This document shows, one piece after another, positions 54,987 to 63,625 of a DNA stretch of 64,000 nucleotides. The notes beneath the pieces were generated by a model. That model was not told the origin of the DNA. It ran no database searches and saw only the letters and a list, made by a program, of their open reading frames with translations. The stretch's first letter is position 1; each line of letters opens with the position of its first letter. The DNA is from Pseudomonas sp. MRSN 12121 (lineage in GTDB: Bacteria; Pseudomonadota; Gammaproteobacteria; Pseudomonadales; Pseudomonadaceae): the NCBI RefSeq assembly GCF_000931465.1, contig NZ_CP010892.1, forward strand, positions 310,001 to 374,000, in the 5' to 3' direction. A program made the translations under genes and the position numbers.

Positions 54987-54991
54987 TCGAC

Positions 54992-56098
54992 ATGACCACA
55001 TTGAAAAGCACCCCTCGCGCCGACGGCTTCTACATGCCCGCCGAGTGGGCGACCCAGACCCAGACCTGGATGATCTGGCCCGAGCGCCCGGACAACTGGC
55101 GCCTGGGCGGCAAGCCGGCGCAGGCCGCGCACGTGGCGGTGGCCAAGGCCATCGCGCGCTTCGAGCCGGTGACCGTGGCGGTGTCCGCGGGCCAGTATGA
55201 AAACGCCCGGGCACGCCTGGACGTACCGAACATCCGCCTGGTGGAGATGTCCAGCGACGACGCCTGGGTCCGCGATACCGGCCCGACCTTCGTCATCAAC
55301 GACAACGGCGAAGTGCGCGGCGTGAACTGGGATTTCAACGCCTGGGGCGGGTTCGACGGCGGCCTGTATGCGCCGTGGAACCGTGACTCGCAGGTGGGCG
55401 GCAAGATCCTCGAGATCGAGCGCAGCCCGCGCTACCGCACCGAGGGCTTCGTGCTCGAAGGCGGTTCGATCCACGTCGACGGCGAAGGCACGGTGATCAC
55501 CACCGAAGAGTGCCTGCTCAATCGCAACCGCAACCCGCACCTGAACCGTGAGCAGATCGAAGCGGTACTCGCCGCCAACCTGGCGGTGGACAAGGTCATC
55601 TGGCTGCCGGACGGCCTGTACAACGACGAAACCGACGGCCATGTGGATAACTTCTGCTGCTACGTGCGCCCGGGCGAAGTGCTGCTGGCATGGACCGACG
55701 ACCCGCAGGACCCGAACTACCCACGCTGCCACGCGGCGCTGAAAGTGCTGCAAGACAGCACCGACGCCAAGGGGCGCCCGTTCATAGTGCACAAGATGCC
55801 GATCCCGGGGCCGCTGTACGCCACCGAGGAAGAGTGCGCCGGGGTCGACGCGGTGGAAGGTAGCCAGGAGCGCAATCCGTCGGTACGCCTGGCCGGTTCC
55901 TATGTGAACTTCCTGATCGTCAACGGCGGCATTATCGCGCCGAGCTTCGACGACCCGCTGGACGAGCAGGCCAGGACGATCCTGCAGGCGCTGTTCCCGC
56001 AACACGAGGTGGTAATGGTGCCCGGGCGCGAGTTGTTACTGGGGGGCGGAAATATCCATTGCCTTACCCAACAGCAACCGGCGCCGCACCAGGGTTGA
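54992..56098 (+). CDS. aguA: Agmatine deiminase
   Basis: AguA converts agmatine to N-carbamoylputrescine and ammonia. The 368-residue enzyme belongs to the porphyromonas-type peptidyl-arginine deiminase/AgDI group: conserved [30 protein letters not shown] and the catalytic Cys357 in [13 protein letters not shown]. It overlaps neither neighbour but lies five bases after aguB, so the pair is one operon (aguBA as in P. aeruginosa). An intrinsic terminator follows. Confidence 0.96.
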   Translation: MTTLKSTPRADGFYMPAEWATQTQTWMIWPERPDNWRLGGKPAQAAHVAVAKAIARFEPVTVAVSAGQYENARARLDVPNIRLVEMSSDDAWVRDTGPTFVINDNGEVRGVNWDFNAWGGFDGGLYAPWNRDSQVGGKILEIERSPRYRTEGFVLEGGSIHVDGEGTVITTEECLLNRNRNPHLNREQIEAVLAANLAVDKVIWLPDGLYNDETDGHVDNFCCYVRPGEVLLAWTDDPQDPNYPRCHAALKVLQDSTDAKGRPFIVHKMPIPGPLYATEEECAGVDAVEGSQERNPSVRLAGSYVNFLIVNGGIIAPSFDDPLDEQARTILQALFPQHEVVMVPGRELLLGGGNIHCLTQQQPAPHQG

Positions 56099-56171
56099 GT
56101 GTTGTTGTAACAGCTTGTGGCGCGTTCTCGGCGAGCTGTTACATGGATCCAATCCGGCCCCGCCCGGCCAG

Positions 56172-56202
56172 CCCGCAGCCCTGATGGACTGCGGGTTTTT
56201 TT
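56172..56202 (+). terminator. Intrinsic terminator of aguBA
   Basis: CCCGCAG (56172-56178), a ten-base loop and CTGCGGG (56189-56195) precede TTTTTTT. It is about 75 bp beyond the aguA stop. Confidence 0.85.
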
Positions 56203-56351
56203 GTGCCCGGCAGGCCGCAGATCCGCGACCTTGGCATAGCTCTTGTATCTCCCTGCAGGTGATATCCGAGGCAGGCTGAACGGCGTCGTTTTGTCATAAA
56301 GCTTGGATAAGTTAGCCGCTCACAAACCGGGAGAGAGCGCTGGAGATGAAT

Positions 56352-56546
56352 ATGGTCAGCGAGCGGTCGTTACATCCCATGGCGATCAATAACGAATCGC
56401 TTCAGGTTCTGGCGCAATGGCTGAAGTCCAATGGCACGCGACAGGTACGGGAAACCGACCCGCGCCGGATGATCCTCGATCGCTACCCTGCTGGTTTGTT
56501 CAGCGAGGCAGAACTCGAAGCGCTGTGGGATGTACTGGAAGGATAA
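56352..56546 (+). CDS. Small conserved hypothetical protein (64 aa)
   Basis: This 64-residue, mostly helical polar protein has no signal or membrane segment. The central part is SLQVLAQWLKSNGTRQVRET and the tail is EAELEALWDVLEG. The ATG at 56352 has GGAG six bases upstream; an ATG at 56346 abuts that site. A strong terminator lies right after the stop, giving a compact single-gene unit, which supports expression. I do not recognise a function. Confidence 0.75.
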   Translation: MVSERSLHPMAINNESLQVLAQWLKSNGTRQVRETDPRRMILDRYPAGLFSEAELEALWDVLEG

Positions 56547-56567
56547 GCAGACAACGGATTGGTAAAG

Positions 56568-56597
56568 GCGCTGCCCGAGAGGGCAGCGCTTTTTTTT
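56568..56597 (+). terminator. Intrinsic terminator of the 64-aa gene
   Basis: GCGCTGCCC-GAGA-GGGCAGCGC followed by eight T residues, 22 bp after the stop codon. Confidence 0.92.
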
Positions 56598-56681
56598 GCG
56601 CTTTTATAGGCGCGACTGATCGGAGCTTGATGGTCCGCGACCGGGATGATGCGGTTTGGCTGAGGCACCGCGTTAGCGTTC

Positions 56682-56741
56682 ATCGCGAGCAAGCTTCGCT
56701 CCTACAGGGGGGCTTTTGTAGGAGCGAGGCTTGCCCGCGAT
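56682..56741. repeat. REP pair (reverse then forward)
   Basis: A reverse unit (56682-56706) and a forward unit (56717-56741, TGTAGGAGCGAGGC...) are separated by ten bases, between the small gene's terminator and the stop of the convergent siderophore receptor. Confidence 0.85.
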
Positions 56742-56771
56742 AGGGACGCCCGATGTACCGCCTATTTCCGC

Positions 56772-58868
56772 TTAGAAGCTATAGGTGCCGGTCACTACCA
56801 GACTGCGCGGTTCGCCCGGCTGGATCTGCGCGGCGCTGGTGGCGGAGCTGTAGTACTCGCGGTCGGCGATATTGGTCAGGGCTGCGCGCAGGTCCCAGTC
56901 CTTGTGGCGAAAGCCCGCCAGGGCGTCCCAGCGGCCGTAGCCTGGCAGCAGCACGGTGTTGGCGTTGTCGGCATAGCGCTCGCCGACCAGGGTCAGGCCG
57001 GTTTCGGCGTACCAGCCCAGTTCCGGTTTCCAGGTCAGGAACAGGCTGGCGTTGCGCTTGGCCACATCGTTGATGCGCTTGCCTTCATTGCCGTTGTCAT
57101 CCTTGACGATGGTGGCGTCTTGCAGGCCGATGCCGCCACGTACATACCAGTTGCCGAGCACATTGCCGGTGGCGGTGAGTTCGATACCGCGCGAACGCTG
57201 CAGCCCTGTCATCAGGTAGGTCCCCTTGTTCAGCGGATCCTCGGTGCGACGGTTGTACAGCTCGATTTCGTAGAGGGCGAGGGTGGTGCTCAGGCGCTCG
57301 TCGAGCCACTCGCTTTTGACCCCGATCTCTTTCTGCCGGGTCAACTCGGGATCGGTCTGGTTGATGTTGCCCTTGGCTCCCGGCGTGATGCCGATCAGGC
57401 CGCCCCCGACCGGGGAGAAGGATTTGCTCCAGGACGCGTAGAACGAGTGATCTTTCCACGGGGTATAGACCACCCCCACCCGTGGGCTGGTACTGGTGCT
57501 GTCCTGCTTTTCCCGCAGGCCCGAAAGCTTGCTGGTGGTTTCCACCTCGAAACGGTCGAAGCGTACGCCGGCCAGCAATTGCCACTGATCGTTCAGGCGG
57601 ATCTGGTCCTGCAGGTACAGGCCGGCGCTGTCGACATAGGTCAGGTTGTTGCTGAACGCCTTCAGCGTGCCGTTGTGCTGGTTGCCTGGGGTGGAGCCGC
57701 CCAAGGGCGCCGGGGGCACGCCGACGCCCTGGTTGAGCAGCGAGTGGCGGCGCTGCTCGCCGACCTCCAGGCCCGCCAGCAGCGTGTGCTCGATGTCGTA
57801 GGTCTGCACATGGCCTTCGAGTTCGACGGTGTTGTACAGGTTGCGGGTGCTCAGGTCCTGTTGCCAGCGCTGGCGGTCTACCAGGCCCGTAGCCGGTTTA
57901 TAGGCGGTCAGGTAGGTGTTTTCGAAATCGCTCTCCAGCTCGAACAGGCTGAAGGTGTGACGCAGCTGCCACTGTTCGTTCAGGTCATAGTTCAGGCGCG
58001 AGCGCAGCGACTGGGTGCGGTCGTTGATGTAGTCGCGCTGGGTGTCGCCGTAGGTGGTCTTGCGGCTGACGTCGGCCGGGCGCCCGGTCAACGGGTTGCC
58101 CGGGATGCCGCGGTCGGGAGTGCGGTCGTAGCGGCTGTACTCGTACTGCACCAGCCAGTTGAGCTCGGGGGTCAGCTGCCAGCTCATGGACGGGGCGAAC
58201 AACTGGCGATGATTGCCGTCGATACCGTCACGGAAGCTGTTCCTGTCCTCGTTGCCCAGGTTCAGGCGCAGGCTGATGTTGTCCGTCGGGTCGGCGCTGA
58301 GGTCGGCATACAGGCTGCGCAGGTCTTCGCTGCCGCCCTGGACCTCGACGCTGGAGCGCCGGCCGGCTTCGGGCAGCTTGCTCACCCGGTTGACGATCCC
58401 GCCCTGGCTGCCGCGGCCGTAGAGCACCGCCGCGGGGCCCTTGAGCACCTCGATGCGCTCGATATTGTGCAAGTCGCGCACGTACTGGCTGTCGTCGCGG
58501 ACGCCGTCGAGGTAGAAGTCGTTGCTGGCGTCGAAACCGCGGATGCGCACGCTGTCGAAGCGCGTGTCGGCGCCGCTGCTGACGTTGGGAACGCCGCTCA
58601 AGGCAGTGCCCAGGTCGTTGCTGCCGTAGTCCATCACGTTGCTGGTCTTCACCGAGTCGATGGCCTGGGGCACATAACGCACCGGCGTGGCGGTGCGGGT
58701 CGCGGTGCTGACTTCCTTGACCCGCGGATCGTCGGCATCGGCTTCTGCGCTGATGGCGGTGAGCGGCAGCGTAGTCGGCGCGGCAAGGCTGAAACCGGCG
58801 GTCAGCGAGGCACAGAAACCAAGGGTGAGAGGGGTCAGGCGAAAGGGGGCAGGCATGAAAAGACGCAT
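56772..58868 (-). CDS. TonB-dependent siderophore receptor
   Basis: This ~698-residue outer-membrane receptor belongs to the Fiu/PiuA/FhuE-like ferric-siderophore group. It has a signal peptide (PLTLGFCASLTAGFSLAA), a TonB-box region, a plug (RIRGFDASNDFYLDGVRDD, IERIEVLKGPAAVLYGRGSQ, GGIVNRVSK) and a barrel ending in GTYSF with the terminal Phe. The start is uncertain: ATGs at 58868 and 58856 and a TTG at 58889 are all open, none with a clear ribosome-binding site; I use 58868. A Fur box lies 29 bp upstream, so the gene should be induced in iron starvation. The siderophore cannot be named. Confidence 0.92.
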   Translation of the reverse strand: MRLFMPAPFRLTPLTLGFCASLTAGFSLAAPTTLPLTAISAEADADDPRVKEVSTATRTATPVRYVPQAIDSVKTSNVMDYGSNDLGTALSGVPNVSSGADTRFDSVRIRGFDASNDFYLDGVRDDSQYVRDLHNIERIEVLKGPAAVLYGRGSQGGIVNRVSKLPEAGRRSSVEVQGGSEDLRSLYADLSADPTDNISLRLNLGNEDRNSFRDGIDGNHRQLFAPSMSWQLTPELNWLVQYEYSRYDRTPDRGIPGNPLTGRPADVSRKTTYGDTQRDYINDRTQSLRSRLNYDLNEQWQLRHTFSLFELESDFENTYLTAYKPATGLVDRQRWQQDLSTRNLYNTVELEGHVQTYDIEHTLLAGLEVGEQRRHSLLNQGVGVPPAPLGGSTPGNQHNGTLKAFSNNLTYVDSAGLYLQDQIRLNDQWQLLAGVRFDRFEVETTSKLSGLREKQDSTSTSPRVGVVYTPWKDHSFYASWSKSFSPVGGGLIGITPGAKGNINQTDPELTRQKEIGVKSEWLDERLSTTLALYEIELYNRRTEDPLNKGTYLMTGLQRSRGIELTATGNVLGNWYVRGGIGLQDATIVKDDNGNEGKRINDVAKRNASLFLTWKPELGWYAETGLTLVGERYADNANTVLLPGYGRWDALAGFRHKDWDLRAALTNIADREYYSSATSAAQIQPGEPRSLVVTGTYSF

Positions 58869-58896
58869 CCAGAAGGGAGAGAAAAACAATCGGCGC

Positions 58897-58915
58897 GAAT
58901 GATAATGCTTGCTAT
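58897..58915. promoter_or_regulatory. Candidate Fur box
   Basis: GAATGATAATGCTTGCTAT contains an exact AATGATAAT core; aligned two bases to the left it matches the 19-bp Fur consensus at 12 positions. It lies just upstream of the siderophore receptor start, as expected for iron control. Confidence 0.6.
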
Positions 58916-59125
58916 TTGCTGGTGTTAATTATTCCTTAATAAGTTCCTTCGGTTGATTGTTTCAATTTGTGTCGCGAATGATACGAAGCGGACAGTCAAG
59001 GGTTGCGCGGCCGATTCGACCGATTCGCGAAACAGACTAAAAGCCATTCCGGCGTTTTTTGTCGCGGGCCGCGGGCATAACCTGCCGCCATCGAATTTAT
59101 CGGCCCTTGGCGAGGAGCTTTTTCC

Positions 59126-59821
59126 ATGTCGGCAGCGACCCTGCATTACATCTACGACCCTCTGTGCGGCTGGTGCTATGGCGCCAAGCCGCTGGTGCAG
59201 GCCGCCCAGGCGGTGCTGCCGGTGGTGGCCCATGGCGGCGGCATGATGACCGGGCGCAACTGCCAGCCGGTTTCGCCGCAATTGCGCGATTACGTGATAC
59301 CCCACGATCGGCGCATCGCCGAGTACACCGGGCAGCCGTTCGGCGAGGCCTATTTCGAAGGGCTGCTGCGCGACCATTCGGCGATCTTCGACTCGGCCCC
59401 GCCGATTGCCGCGGTGCTGGCGGCGCAGGCCCTCGCCGGGCGCGGCCTGGAACTGCTCGGGCGGTTGCAGACCGCGCACTACGTCGAAGGGCGGCGGATT
59501 GCCGATGTCGAGGTGCTGCTGGCGCTGGCCGGGGAGCTGGGTTTCGAACGCGCCGAGTTCGAGGAGGCGTTCGAGTACGCCGCGGCGAACAGCCTGAACG
59601 AACACATCAAGGCCAGCCGCGGTTTGTTGGCCCGGGTCGGCGGCCAGGGTTTCCCGACCCTGGTCCTGGAGCAGGACGGCCAGTTCCAGCTGGTCGACAT
59701 CAGCCCCTGGCTGGGCAAGCCGCAAGCGTTCGCCGACTGGCTGCGCGAGGCCTTCGGCACGCCCGCCGGCGAAGTCGCGCCCGGGCTGCAGGCCTGTGGC
59801 CTCAACGGTTGCGCCCTCTGA
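59126..59821 (+). CDS. DsbA-family thiol oxidoreductase (FrnE-like)
   Basis: This 231-residue protein has the thioredoxin-like DsbA fold with Cys14-Gly-Trp-Cys17 (DPLCGWCYG), followed by a helical insertion and the cis-Pro loop (GQGFPTLVLEQ). There is no signal peptide, so it is cytoplasmic, as in FrnE and 2-hydroxychromene-isomerase relatives. The C-terminal tail ends CGLNGCAL, giving a second cysteine pair. It is followed after 28 bp by a small NTF2-like gene, probably cotranscribed. Confidence 0.88.
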   Translation: MSAATLHYIYDPLCGWCYGAKPLVQAAQAVLPVVAHGGGMMTGRNCQPVSPQLRDYVIPHDRRIAEYTGQPFGEAYFEGLLRDHSAIFDSAPPIAAVLAAQALAGRGLELLGRLQTAHYVEGRRIADVEVLLALAGELGFERAEFEEAFEYAAANSLNEHIKASRGLLARVGGQGFPTLVLEQDGQFQLVDISPWLGKPQAFADWLREAFGTPAGEVAPGLQACGLNGCAL

Positions 59822-59849
59822 ACCCCCCACTCAATTTGCGGAGTCATTC

Positions 59850-60245
59850 ATGGATAACCTGGCACTGATCAAAAGCACCTACGAAGGGGCCAACTCCCAG
59901 GAAAACGCGCGCAACACCGCCGCGGCCCTGGCCGCCGACGCGCGCTGGACCGAAGCGGCGGGGTTTCCCTATGCCGGCACCTACGTCGGTTTCGAGGCCA
60001 TCGTGGAGAACGTCTTCAAGCGCCTGGCCACCGAGTGGGAGGGGTTCGCCTTCACGGTCGAGGACTATGTGGCCCAGGGCGACAAGGTATTCGCCTACGG
60101 CCACTACAGCGGCATCTATAAGGCTACCGGCAAACCGCTGAACGCCCGGGTCGCGCATTTGTGGACGCTGAAGGACGGCAAGGTCACGCACTTCGAACAG
60201 TTCGTCGACAGCCATACCGTGCAATTGGCTATCAAGGATCGCTGA
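59850..60245 (+). CDS. NTF2-like (SnoaL/ketosteroid-isomerase fold) protein
   Basis: This 131-residue protein has the cone-shaped NTF2 fold seen in SnoaL-type enzymes and stress proteins, with the family pattern ALAADARWTEAAGFPYAGTY, TVEDYVAQGDKVFAYGHYSG and KVTHFEQFVDSHTV. The ATG at 59850 has GGAG eight bases upstream. It follows the DsbA-like gene. No catalytic residues can be assigned by eye and the substrate is unknown. Confidence 0.85.
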   Translation: MDNLALIKSTYEGANSQENARNTAAALAADARWTEAAGFPYAGTYVGFEAIVENVFKRLATEWEGFAFTVEDYVAQGDKVFAYGHYSGIYKATGKPLNARVAHLWTLKDGKVTHFEQFVDSHTVQLAIKDR

Positions 60246-60251
60246 GTTCTT

Positions 60252-60280
60252 AGACGATTTTTGCCTATTTTCAGACGATT
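60252..60280 (+). promoter_or_regulatory. Direct repeats upstream of oprD-type promoter
   Basis: AGACGATT occurs at 60252-60259 and again at 60273-60280, 21 bp apart, which is two helical turns, ending eight bases before the TTGACA box. This is the classic layout for a dimeric activator, for example of AraC type. Confidence 0.45.
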
Positions 60281-60287
60281 CTTGAAA

Positions 60288-60317
60288 TTGACACATTGTT
60301 CGGGGCGCAGATAGGAT
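60288..60317 (+). promoter_or_regulatory. Sigma-70 promoter for the OprD-family gene
   Basis: TTGACA (60288-60293), an 18-bp spacer and TAGGAT (60312-60317) make a good sigma-70 promoter, with transcription expected near 60324 and a leader of about 155 bases. Confidence 0.6.
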
Positions 60318-60367
60318 TCGCGCCAACGCCTGTGGCCAACGGCCATAACAACAATACAAACAAGGCC

Positions 60368-60397
60368 CGCCGCGATTTATCGCGGCGCGGTCTTTTT
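60368..60397 (+). terminator. Terminator-like hairpin in the OprD-family leader
   Basis: CGCCGCGA-TTTA-TCGCGGCG (60368-60387) with further CC/GG pairing is followed by TCTTTTT, an intrinsic terminator located upstream of the coding region, about 80 bases before the ATG. It is preceded by the CA-rich AACAACAATACAAACAA (60347-60363). The arrangement suggests attenuation, or a small RNA ending here. Confidence 0.6.
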
Positions 60398-60478
60398 GTA
60401 CTGGTCGAAAAAAGAGCGCTCAAGCGCCGTTCCAAGGAACACCACAGCGCGTACTCAACCCGTAATAAGGAAAATAAA

Positions 60479-61768
60479 ATGTTGAACAAGCGGATCGGTT
60501 TGATCGCACTGGGGATTCTGAGCGCTACTCAAGCCATGGCTAACGACCAGGCTGAGTCCAAGGGGTTTGTCGAAGACAGCAGCCTGAAAATCCTGCTGCG
60601 CAACGCCTACATCAATCGCGACAAGAAAGACGGCAACCACGACCAGCGTGAATGGGGCCAGGCGGCGATCGGCACCTTCTCGTCGGGCTTCACCCAAGGC
60701 ACTGTGGGCGTGGGCGTCGACGCCTTCGGCCTGTACGCCTTGCGCCTGGACAAAGGCAGCCACAGCGGCGGCCAGGGCATCGACTTCTTCAAGCCAAGCG
60801 AAGGTGGCAACAAGTCGCCAGCCGGCGACCTGGCCAAGGCCGGCGCCGCGGTCAAGTTCCGCCTGTCCAACACCGTGCTGACCTACGGTGACCAGATGCC
60901 GGCCCTGCCGGTGCTGAGCTACGACAATGGTCGCCTGCTGCCGGAAAGCTACACCGGTACCCTGATCACCTCCAAAGAGATCAAGGGCCTGGTGCTGGAC
61001 GCCGGTCGTTTCACCGCCGAATCGCGCAAGAGCGCCGAAGGTCGTGACAGCGGTGGCCTGAAGTCGATCAACGTGCTGGGCGGCAGCTACCAGTTCACCG
61101 ACCAGTTCAAGGGCTCGCTGTACGCTTCCGACGTCGAAGACGTGCTGAAGAAGCAGTACGTGAACCTGAACTACGTGTTCCCGCTGGCCACCGACCAGTC
61201 GCTGGCCTTCGACTTCAACGGCTACCGCACCAAGCTGGACAAGTCCTATGCCGACTTCAAGAGCGCCGGCGGCCAGGACAACAAGATCTGGAGCCTGGCG
61301 GCCACTTACGCCACCGGCCCGCACTCGTTCACCCTGGCACACCAGCGCAGCACCGGCGACAGCCACCTGGGCTACGCCTACGGCGGCTACCAGAAAGAGC
61401 AGCGACGCGTCGGCGATGGTGGCAACACCATCTACCTGGCGAACTCCTACTGGTCCGACTTCAACGCCGAAGACGAGCGCAGCTGGCAGTTGGGTTACGG
61501 CCTGGACTTCGGCGCCTTCGGCGTACCGGGCCTGACCTACAACCTGGCTTACGTGCGTGGCGACAACATCACCACCTCCACGTCCACCGGCGGCACCGAG
61601 CGCGAAATCTTCAACCAGTTCAAGTACGTGGTCCAGAGCGGTCCGGCCAAGGACCTGAGCGTGAAGGTACGCAGCTCGATCCTGCGCGTGTCGCAGAAGT
61701 CCAGCGAATACAACGACAGCGGCAACGAGCTGCGTGTGTTCGTCGACTACCCGATCAACGTGTTCTGA
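60479..61768 (+). CDS. OprD-family outer-membrane porin
   Basis: This 429-residue protein is an 18-stranded OprD-family specific porin that lets small substrates such as amino acids, sugars or organic acids cross the outer membrane. It has a signal peptide (MLNKRIGLIALGILSATQAM, cleavage after residue 21), the family start FVEDSSLKILLRNAYINRDK and a C-terminal strand VDYPINVF ending in Phe. The ATG at 60479 has AAGGA eight bases upstream. Its leader carries a good promoter, direct repeats and an internal terminator hairpin. The substrate cannot be told from sequence. Confidence 0.93.
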   Translation: MLNKRIGLIALGILSATQAMANDQAESKGFVEDSSLKILLRNAYINRDKKDGNHDQREWGQAAIGTFSSGFTQGTVGVGVDAFGLYALRLDKGSHSGGQGIDFFKPSEGGNKSPAGDLAKAGAAVKFRLSNTVLTYGDQMPALPVLSYDNGRLLPESYTGTLITSKEIKGLVLDAGRFTAESRKSAEGRDSGGLKSINVLGGSYQFTDQFKGSLYASDVEDVLKKQYVNLNYVFPLATDQSLAFDFNGYRTKLDKSYADFKSAGGQDNKIWSLAATYATGPHSFTLAHQRSTGDSHLGYAYGGYQKEQRRVGDGGNTIYLANSYWSDFNAEDERSWQLGYGLDFGAFGVPGLTYNLAYVRGDNITTSTSTGGTEREIFNQFKYVVQSGPAKDLSVKVRSSILRVSQKSSEYNDSGNELRVFVDYPINVF

Positions 61769-61808
61769 TGCACGCCTGATCGCGGCCTGGACTTCAGGCC
61801 GGCAACAG

Positions 61809-61837
61809 AAAAAGCCCCGACTGGTTCGGGGCTTTTT
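61809..61837 (+). terminator. Intrinsic terminator of the OprD-family gene
   Basis: AAAAAGCCCCGA and TCGGGGCTTTTT flank a five-base loop, 41 bp after the stop codon. Confidence 0.93.
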
Positions 61838-61856
61838 CATGGGCGCGGGCAGGGTC

Positions 61857-61880
61857 TTTTTGTTCGTATGGGAACAAAAA
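61857..61880. promoter_or_regulatory. Candidate operator of the Xre-RES operon
   Basis: TTTTTGTTC (61857-61865) and GAACAAAAA (61872-61880) are perfect nine-base inverted arms. TTCGTATG occurs within it (61863-61870) and again at 61892-61899. This lies 65-88 bp upstream of the antitoxin start, where its own Xre protein would bind. Confidence 0.55.
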
Positions 61881-61944
61881 CTACAGATCCATTCGTATGT
61901 GTACTAGGCTCAAGGTATCACTCACTGATCCCGCAGGCCCGATC

Positions 61945-62355
61945 ATGACCGTCCCGTCCACCGTCCAGGCCGTTCCCCATGACCTGGAGACGCCAGAAGC
62001 CAGCCGAGTCGCGCTGAAGTTCTTTTTCAACCTCATGCAGCTCTGGGGTTGCAGTGCCGAGCAGCAGCGCACCCTGCTGGGCAAGGTCGGCAATACCACG
62101 CTGTACAAGTACAAGCAGCTGCCGGCCAATGTGCGCCTGCCCCACGACACCCTGGAACGCATCTCCTACCTGATGGGCATTCACAAGGCGCTGAGCATCA
62201 TCTTCAGCAACAGCCGCGAACGCGCCTATCAGTGGGTCAGCAGCCCGAACACGGCCGCGCCGTTCAATGGCCGGACCGCGCTCGACTACATGCTCGCCGG
62301 CCGCGTGGTGGATATCGCCGACGTGCGTCGCTACCTCGACGGTGTGCGCGGCTGA
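61945..62355 (+). CDS. Xre/MbcA/ParS-type antitoxin (DUF2384)
   Basis: This 136-residue protein is the antitoxin of a RES-Xre type II pair. An Xre-like helix-turn-helix occupies the N-terminal half (NLMQLWGCSAEQQRTLLGKV, then GNTTLYKYKQLPANV), and the C-terminal DUF2384 domain (YQWVSSPNTAAPFNGRTALD, then YMLAGRVVDIADVRRYL) binds the toxin. The ATG at 61945 is chosen because homologues begin MTVPSTVQAVPHDLETPEA; the ribosome-binding site is weak. The stop overlaps the toxin start (TGATG at 62353-62357). Confidence 0.92.
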   Translation: MTVPSTVQAVPHDLETPEASRVALKFFFNLMQLWGCSAEQQRTLLGKVGNTTLYKYKQLPANVRLPHDTLERISYLMGIHKALSIIFSNSRERAYQWVSSPNTAAPFNGRTALDYMLAGRVVDIADVRRYLDGVRG

Positions 62356-63032
62356 TGGCGCCGCAACAGGTGTTGCCGGCATGGCCGCGGGCCTACCGGA
62401 TCGTCAACAGCTGCTTTCCGCCGATCAGTCTGTTCGAGGACGTGCTCGACCCCGAGGACCTGCAAACCGCCTACGCCCTGGAAGCCCTGACCAACGACCG
62501 CCTGCGCGAACAGGCCGGCGAGCTGTCGCGGGTGCTGCCCGAGGACCGCGTCGCGGGCCCGGGCTCGACGCCGGTCATGGCCGCCTTCACCCACGTTGGC
62601 AAGGCCAGCCGTTTCACCGACGGTAGTTACGGGGTGTACTACGCCGCCAGCAGCCAGGCCGCAGCCATCTCCGAAACCTGCTACCACCAGGAGCGGTTCC
62701 TCGCCGCGACCAACGAGCCGGACCTGGAGCTGACCATGCGCACCTACGTCAACCAGGTGCTCCAGCCCCTGCACGACATCCGCAGCGGTCACCCGCAATT
62801 GCACGACCCCGACCCCACCCGCTATGGCGCCGCCCAGGCCTTCGCCCGCGAACTGCGCGACGCCCGCTCCTGGGGCCTGCTGTACAACAGCGTGCGCCTC
62901 GACGGCCACGAATGCATCGCCGCCTTCCGCCCGCCGGCGGTGTCGATCCCCAAGCAGGGCAAGCACCTGCGCTACGTGTGGAATGCCGGCAGCAAGAGGA
63001 TTTCGTTTGTGTTCGAGGTGAGTGAGGTGTGA
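62355..63032 (+). CDS. RES-domain toxin (NAD+-depleting)
   Basis: This 225-residue RES-domain protein is the toxin of the pair; characterised members degrade NAD+ like ADP-ribosylating enzymes. The name-giving residues are all visible: Arg in KASRFTDGSYGVYYAAS, Glu in AAAISETCYHQERF, and Ser in GLLYNSVRLDG. The N-terminus PQQVLPAWPRAYRIVNSCFP is also typical. It is read from the antitoxin's mRNA with a one-base overlap. Confidence 0.92.
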   Translation: MAPQQVLPAWPRAYRIVNSCFPPISLFEDVLDPEDLQTAYALEALTNDRLREQAGELSRVLPEDRVAGPGSTPVMAAFTHVGKASRFTDGSYGVYYAASSQAAAISETCYHQERFLAATNEPDLELTMRTYVNQVLQPLHDIRSGHPQLHDPDPTRYGAAQAFARELRDARSWGLLYNSVRLDGHECIAAFRPPAVSIPKQGKHLRYVWNAGSKRISFVFEVSEV

Positions 63033-63114
63033 GGTCTTGGGCGCAAGCCCTGGAGCCGCCGTGCAGCTCTGCGGCGCTCGGCGTCCCGTCCGGGGCCAAG
63101 CGGGACGCGACCTT

Positions 63115-63504
63115 TTATTGCGCCTGGAAGGTCTGCAAATAAGCCAGCAGATTATCGATCTTCTCCTGATCGCTCAGCCCCCAGAAAATCATCCGCGTGC
63201 CGGGCACCACGCCCTTCGGATCTTCGAGGTAGGCCACCAGCTTGTCGCGGGTCCAGACGATGCCGGACGACTTCATCGCCTCGGAATACTGATAGTCCGC
63301 CACGCTCCCCGCCGTGCGCCCGACAACGCCATTGAGCTGTGGCCCGAAGGAACTGCGCACCGAAGGCCCGATATTGTGGCAGCCACCGCAGATCCGCTTG
63401 AACAACTTGCCCCCGGCCTCGGCATCACCCGCGGCATCCGCCAGGGCATGGAATGACAGCAGGTTGAGCAGCAGCGCCAGGGTCATGGCGATGGTGTTTT
63501 TCAT
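63115..63504 (-). CDS. Secreted class I cytochrome c
   Basis: This 129-residue periplasmic monohaem cytochrome c has a signal peptide (KNTIAMTLALLLNLLSFHAL, cleavage near ADA), the haem site Cys39-Gly-Gly-Cys42-His43, and an axial methionine in GTRMIFWG. The length suits cytochrome c2-type electron carriers. The partner enzyme is not nearby; it lies between the RES toxin and tRNA-Thr on the opposite strand to the toxin pair. Confidence 0.93.
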   Translation of the reverse strand: MKNTIAMTLALLLNLLSFHALADAAGDAEAGGKLFKRICGGCHNIGPSVRSSFGPQLNGVVGRTAGSVADYQYSEAMKSSGIVWTRDKLVAYLEDPKGVVPGTRMIFWGLSDQEKIDNLLAYLQTFQAQ

Positions 63505-63625
63505 GTTCGGCTCCGGGGCGGGTGGGGCTTGGGGGAAAAGGCGGGGCTATTTGAACATGGCTATGGAGAACTGCGCAGCAGCTGGAAGAGGGTCGAGGCA
63601 CGCCGGCCAGTGGCCCAGAAACAAC

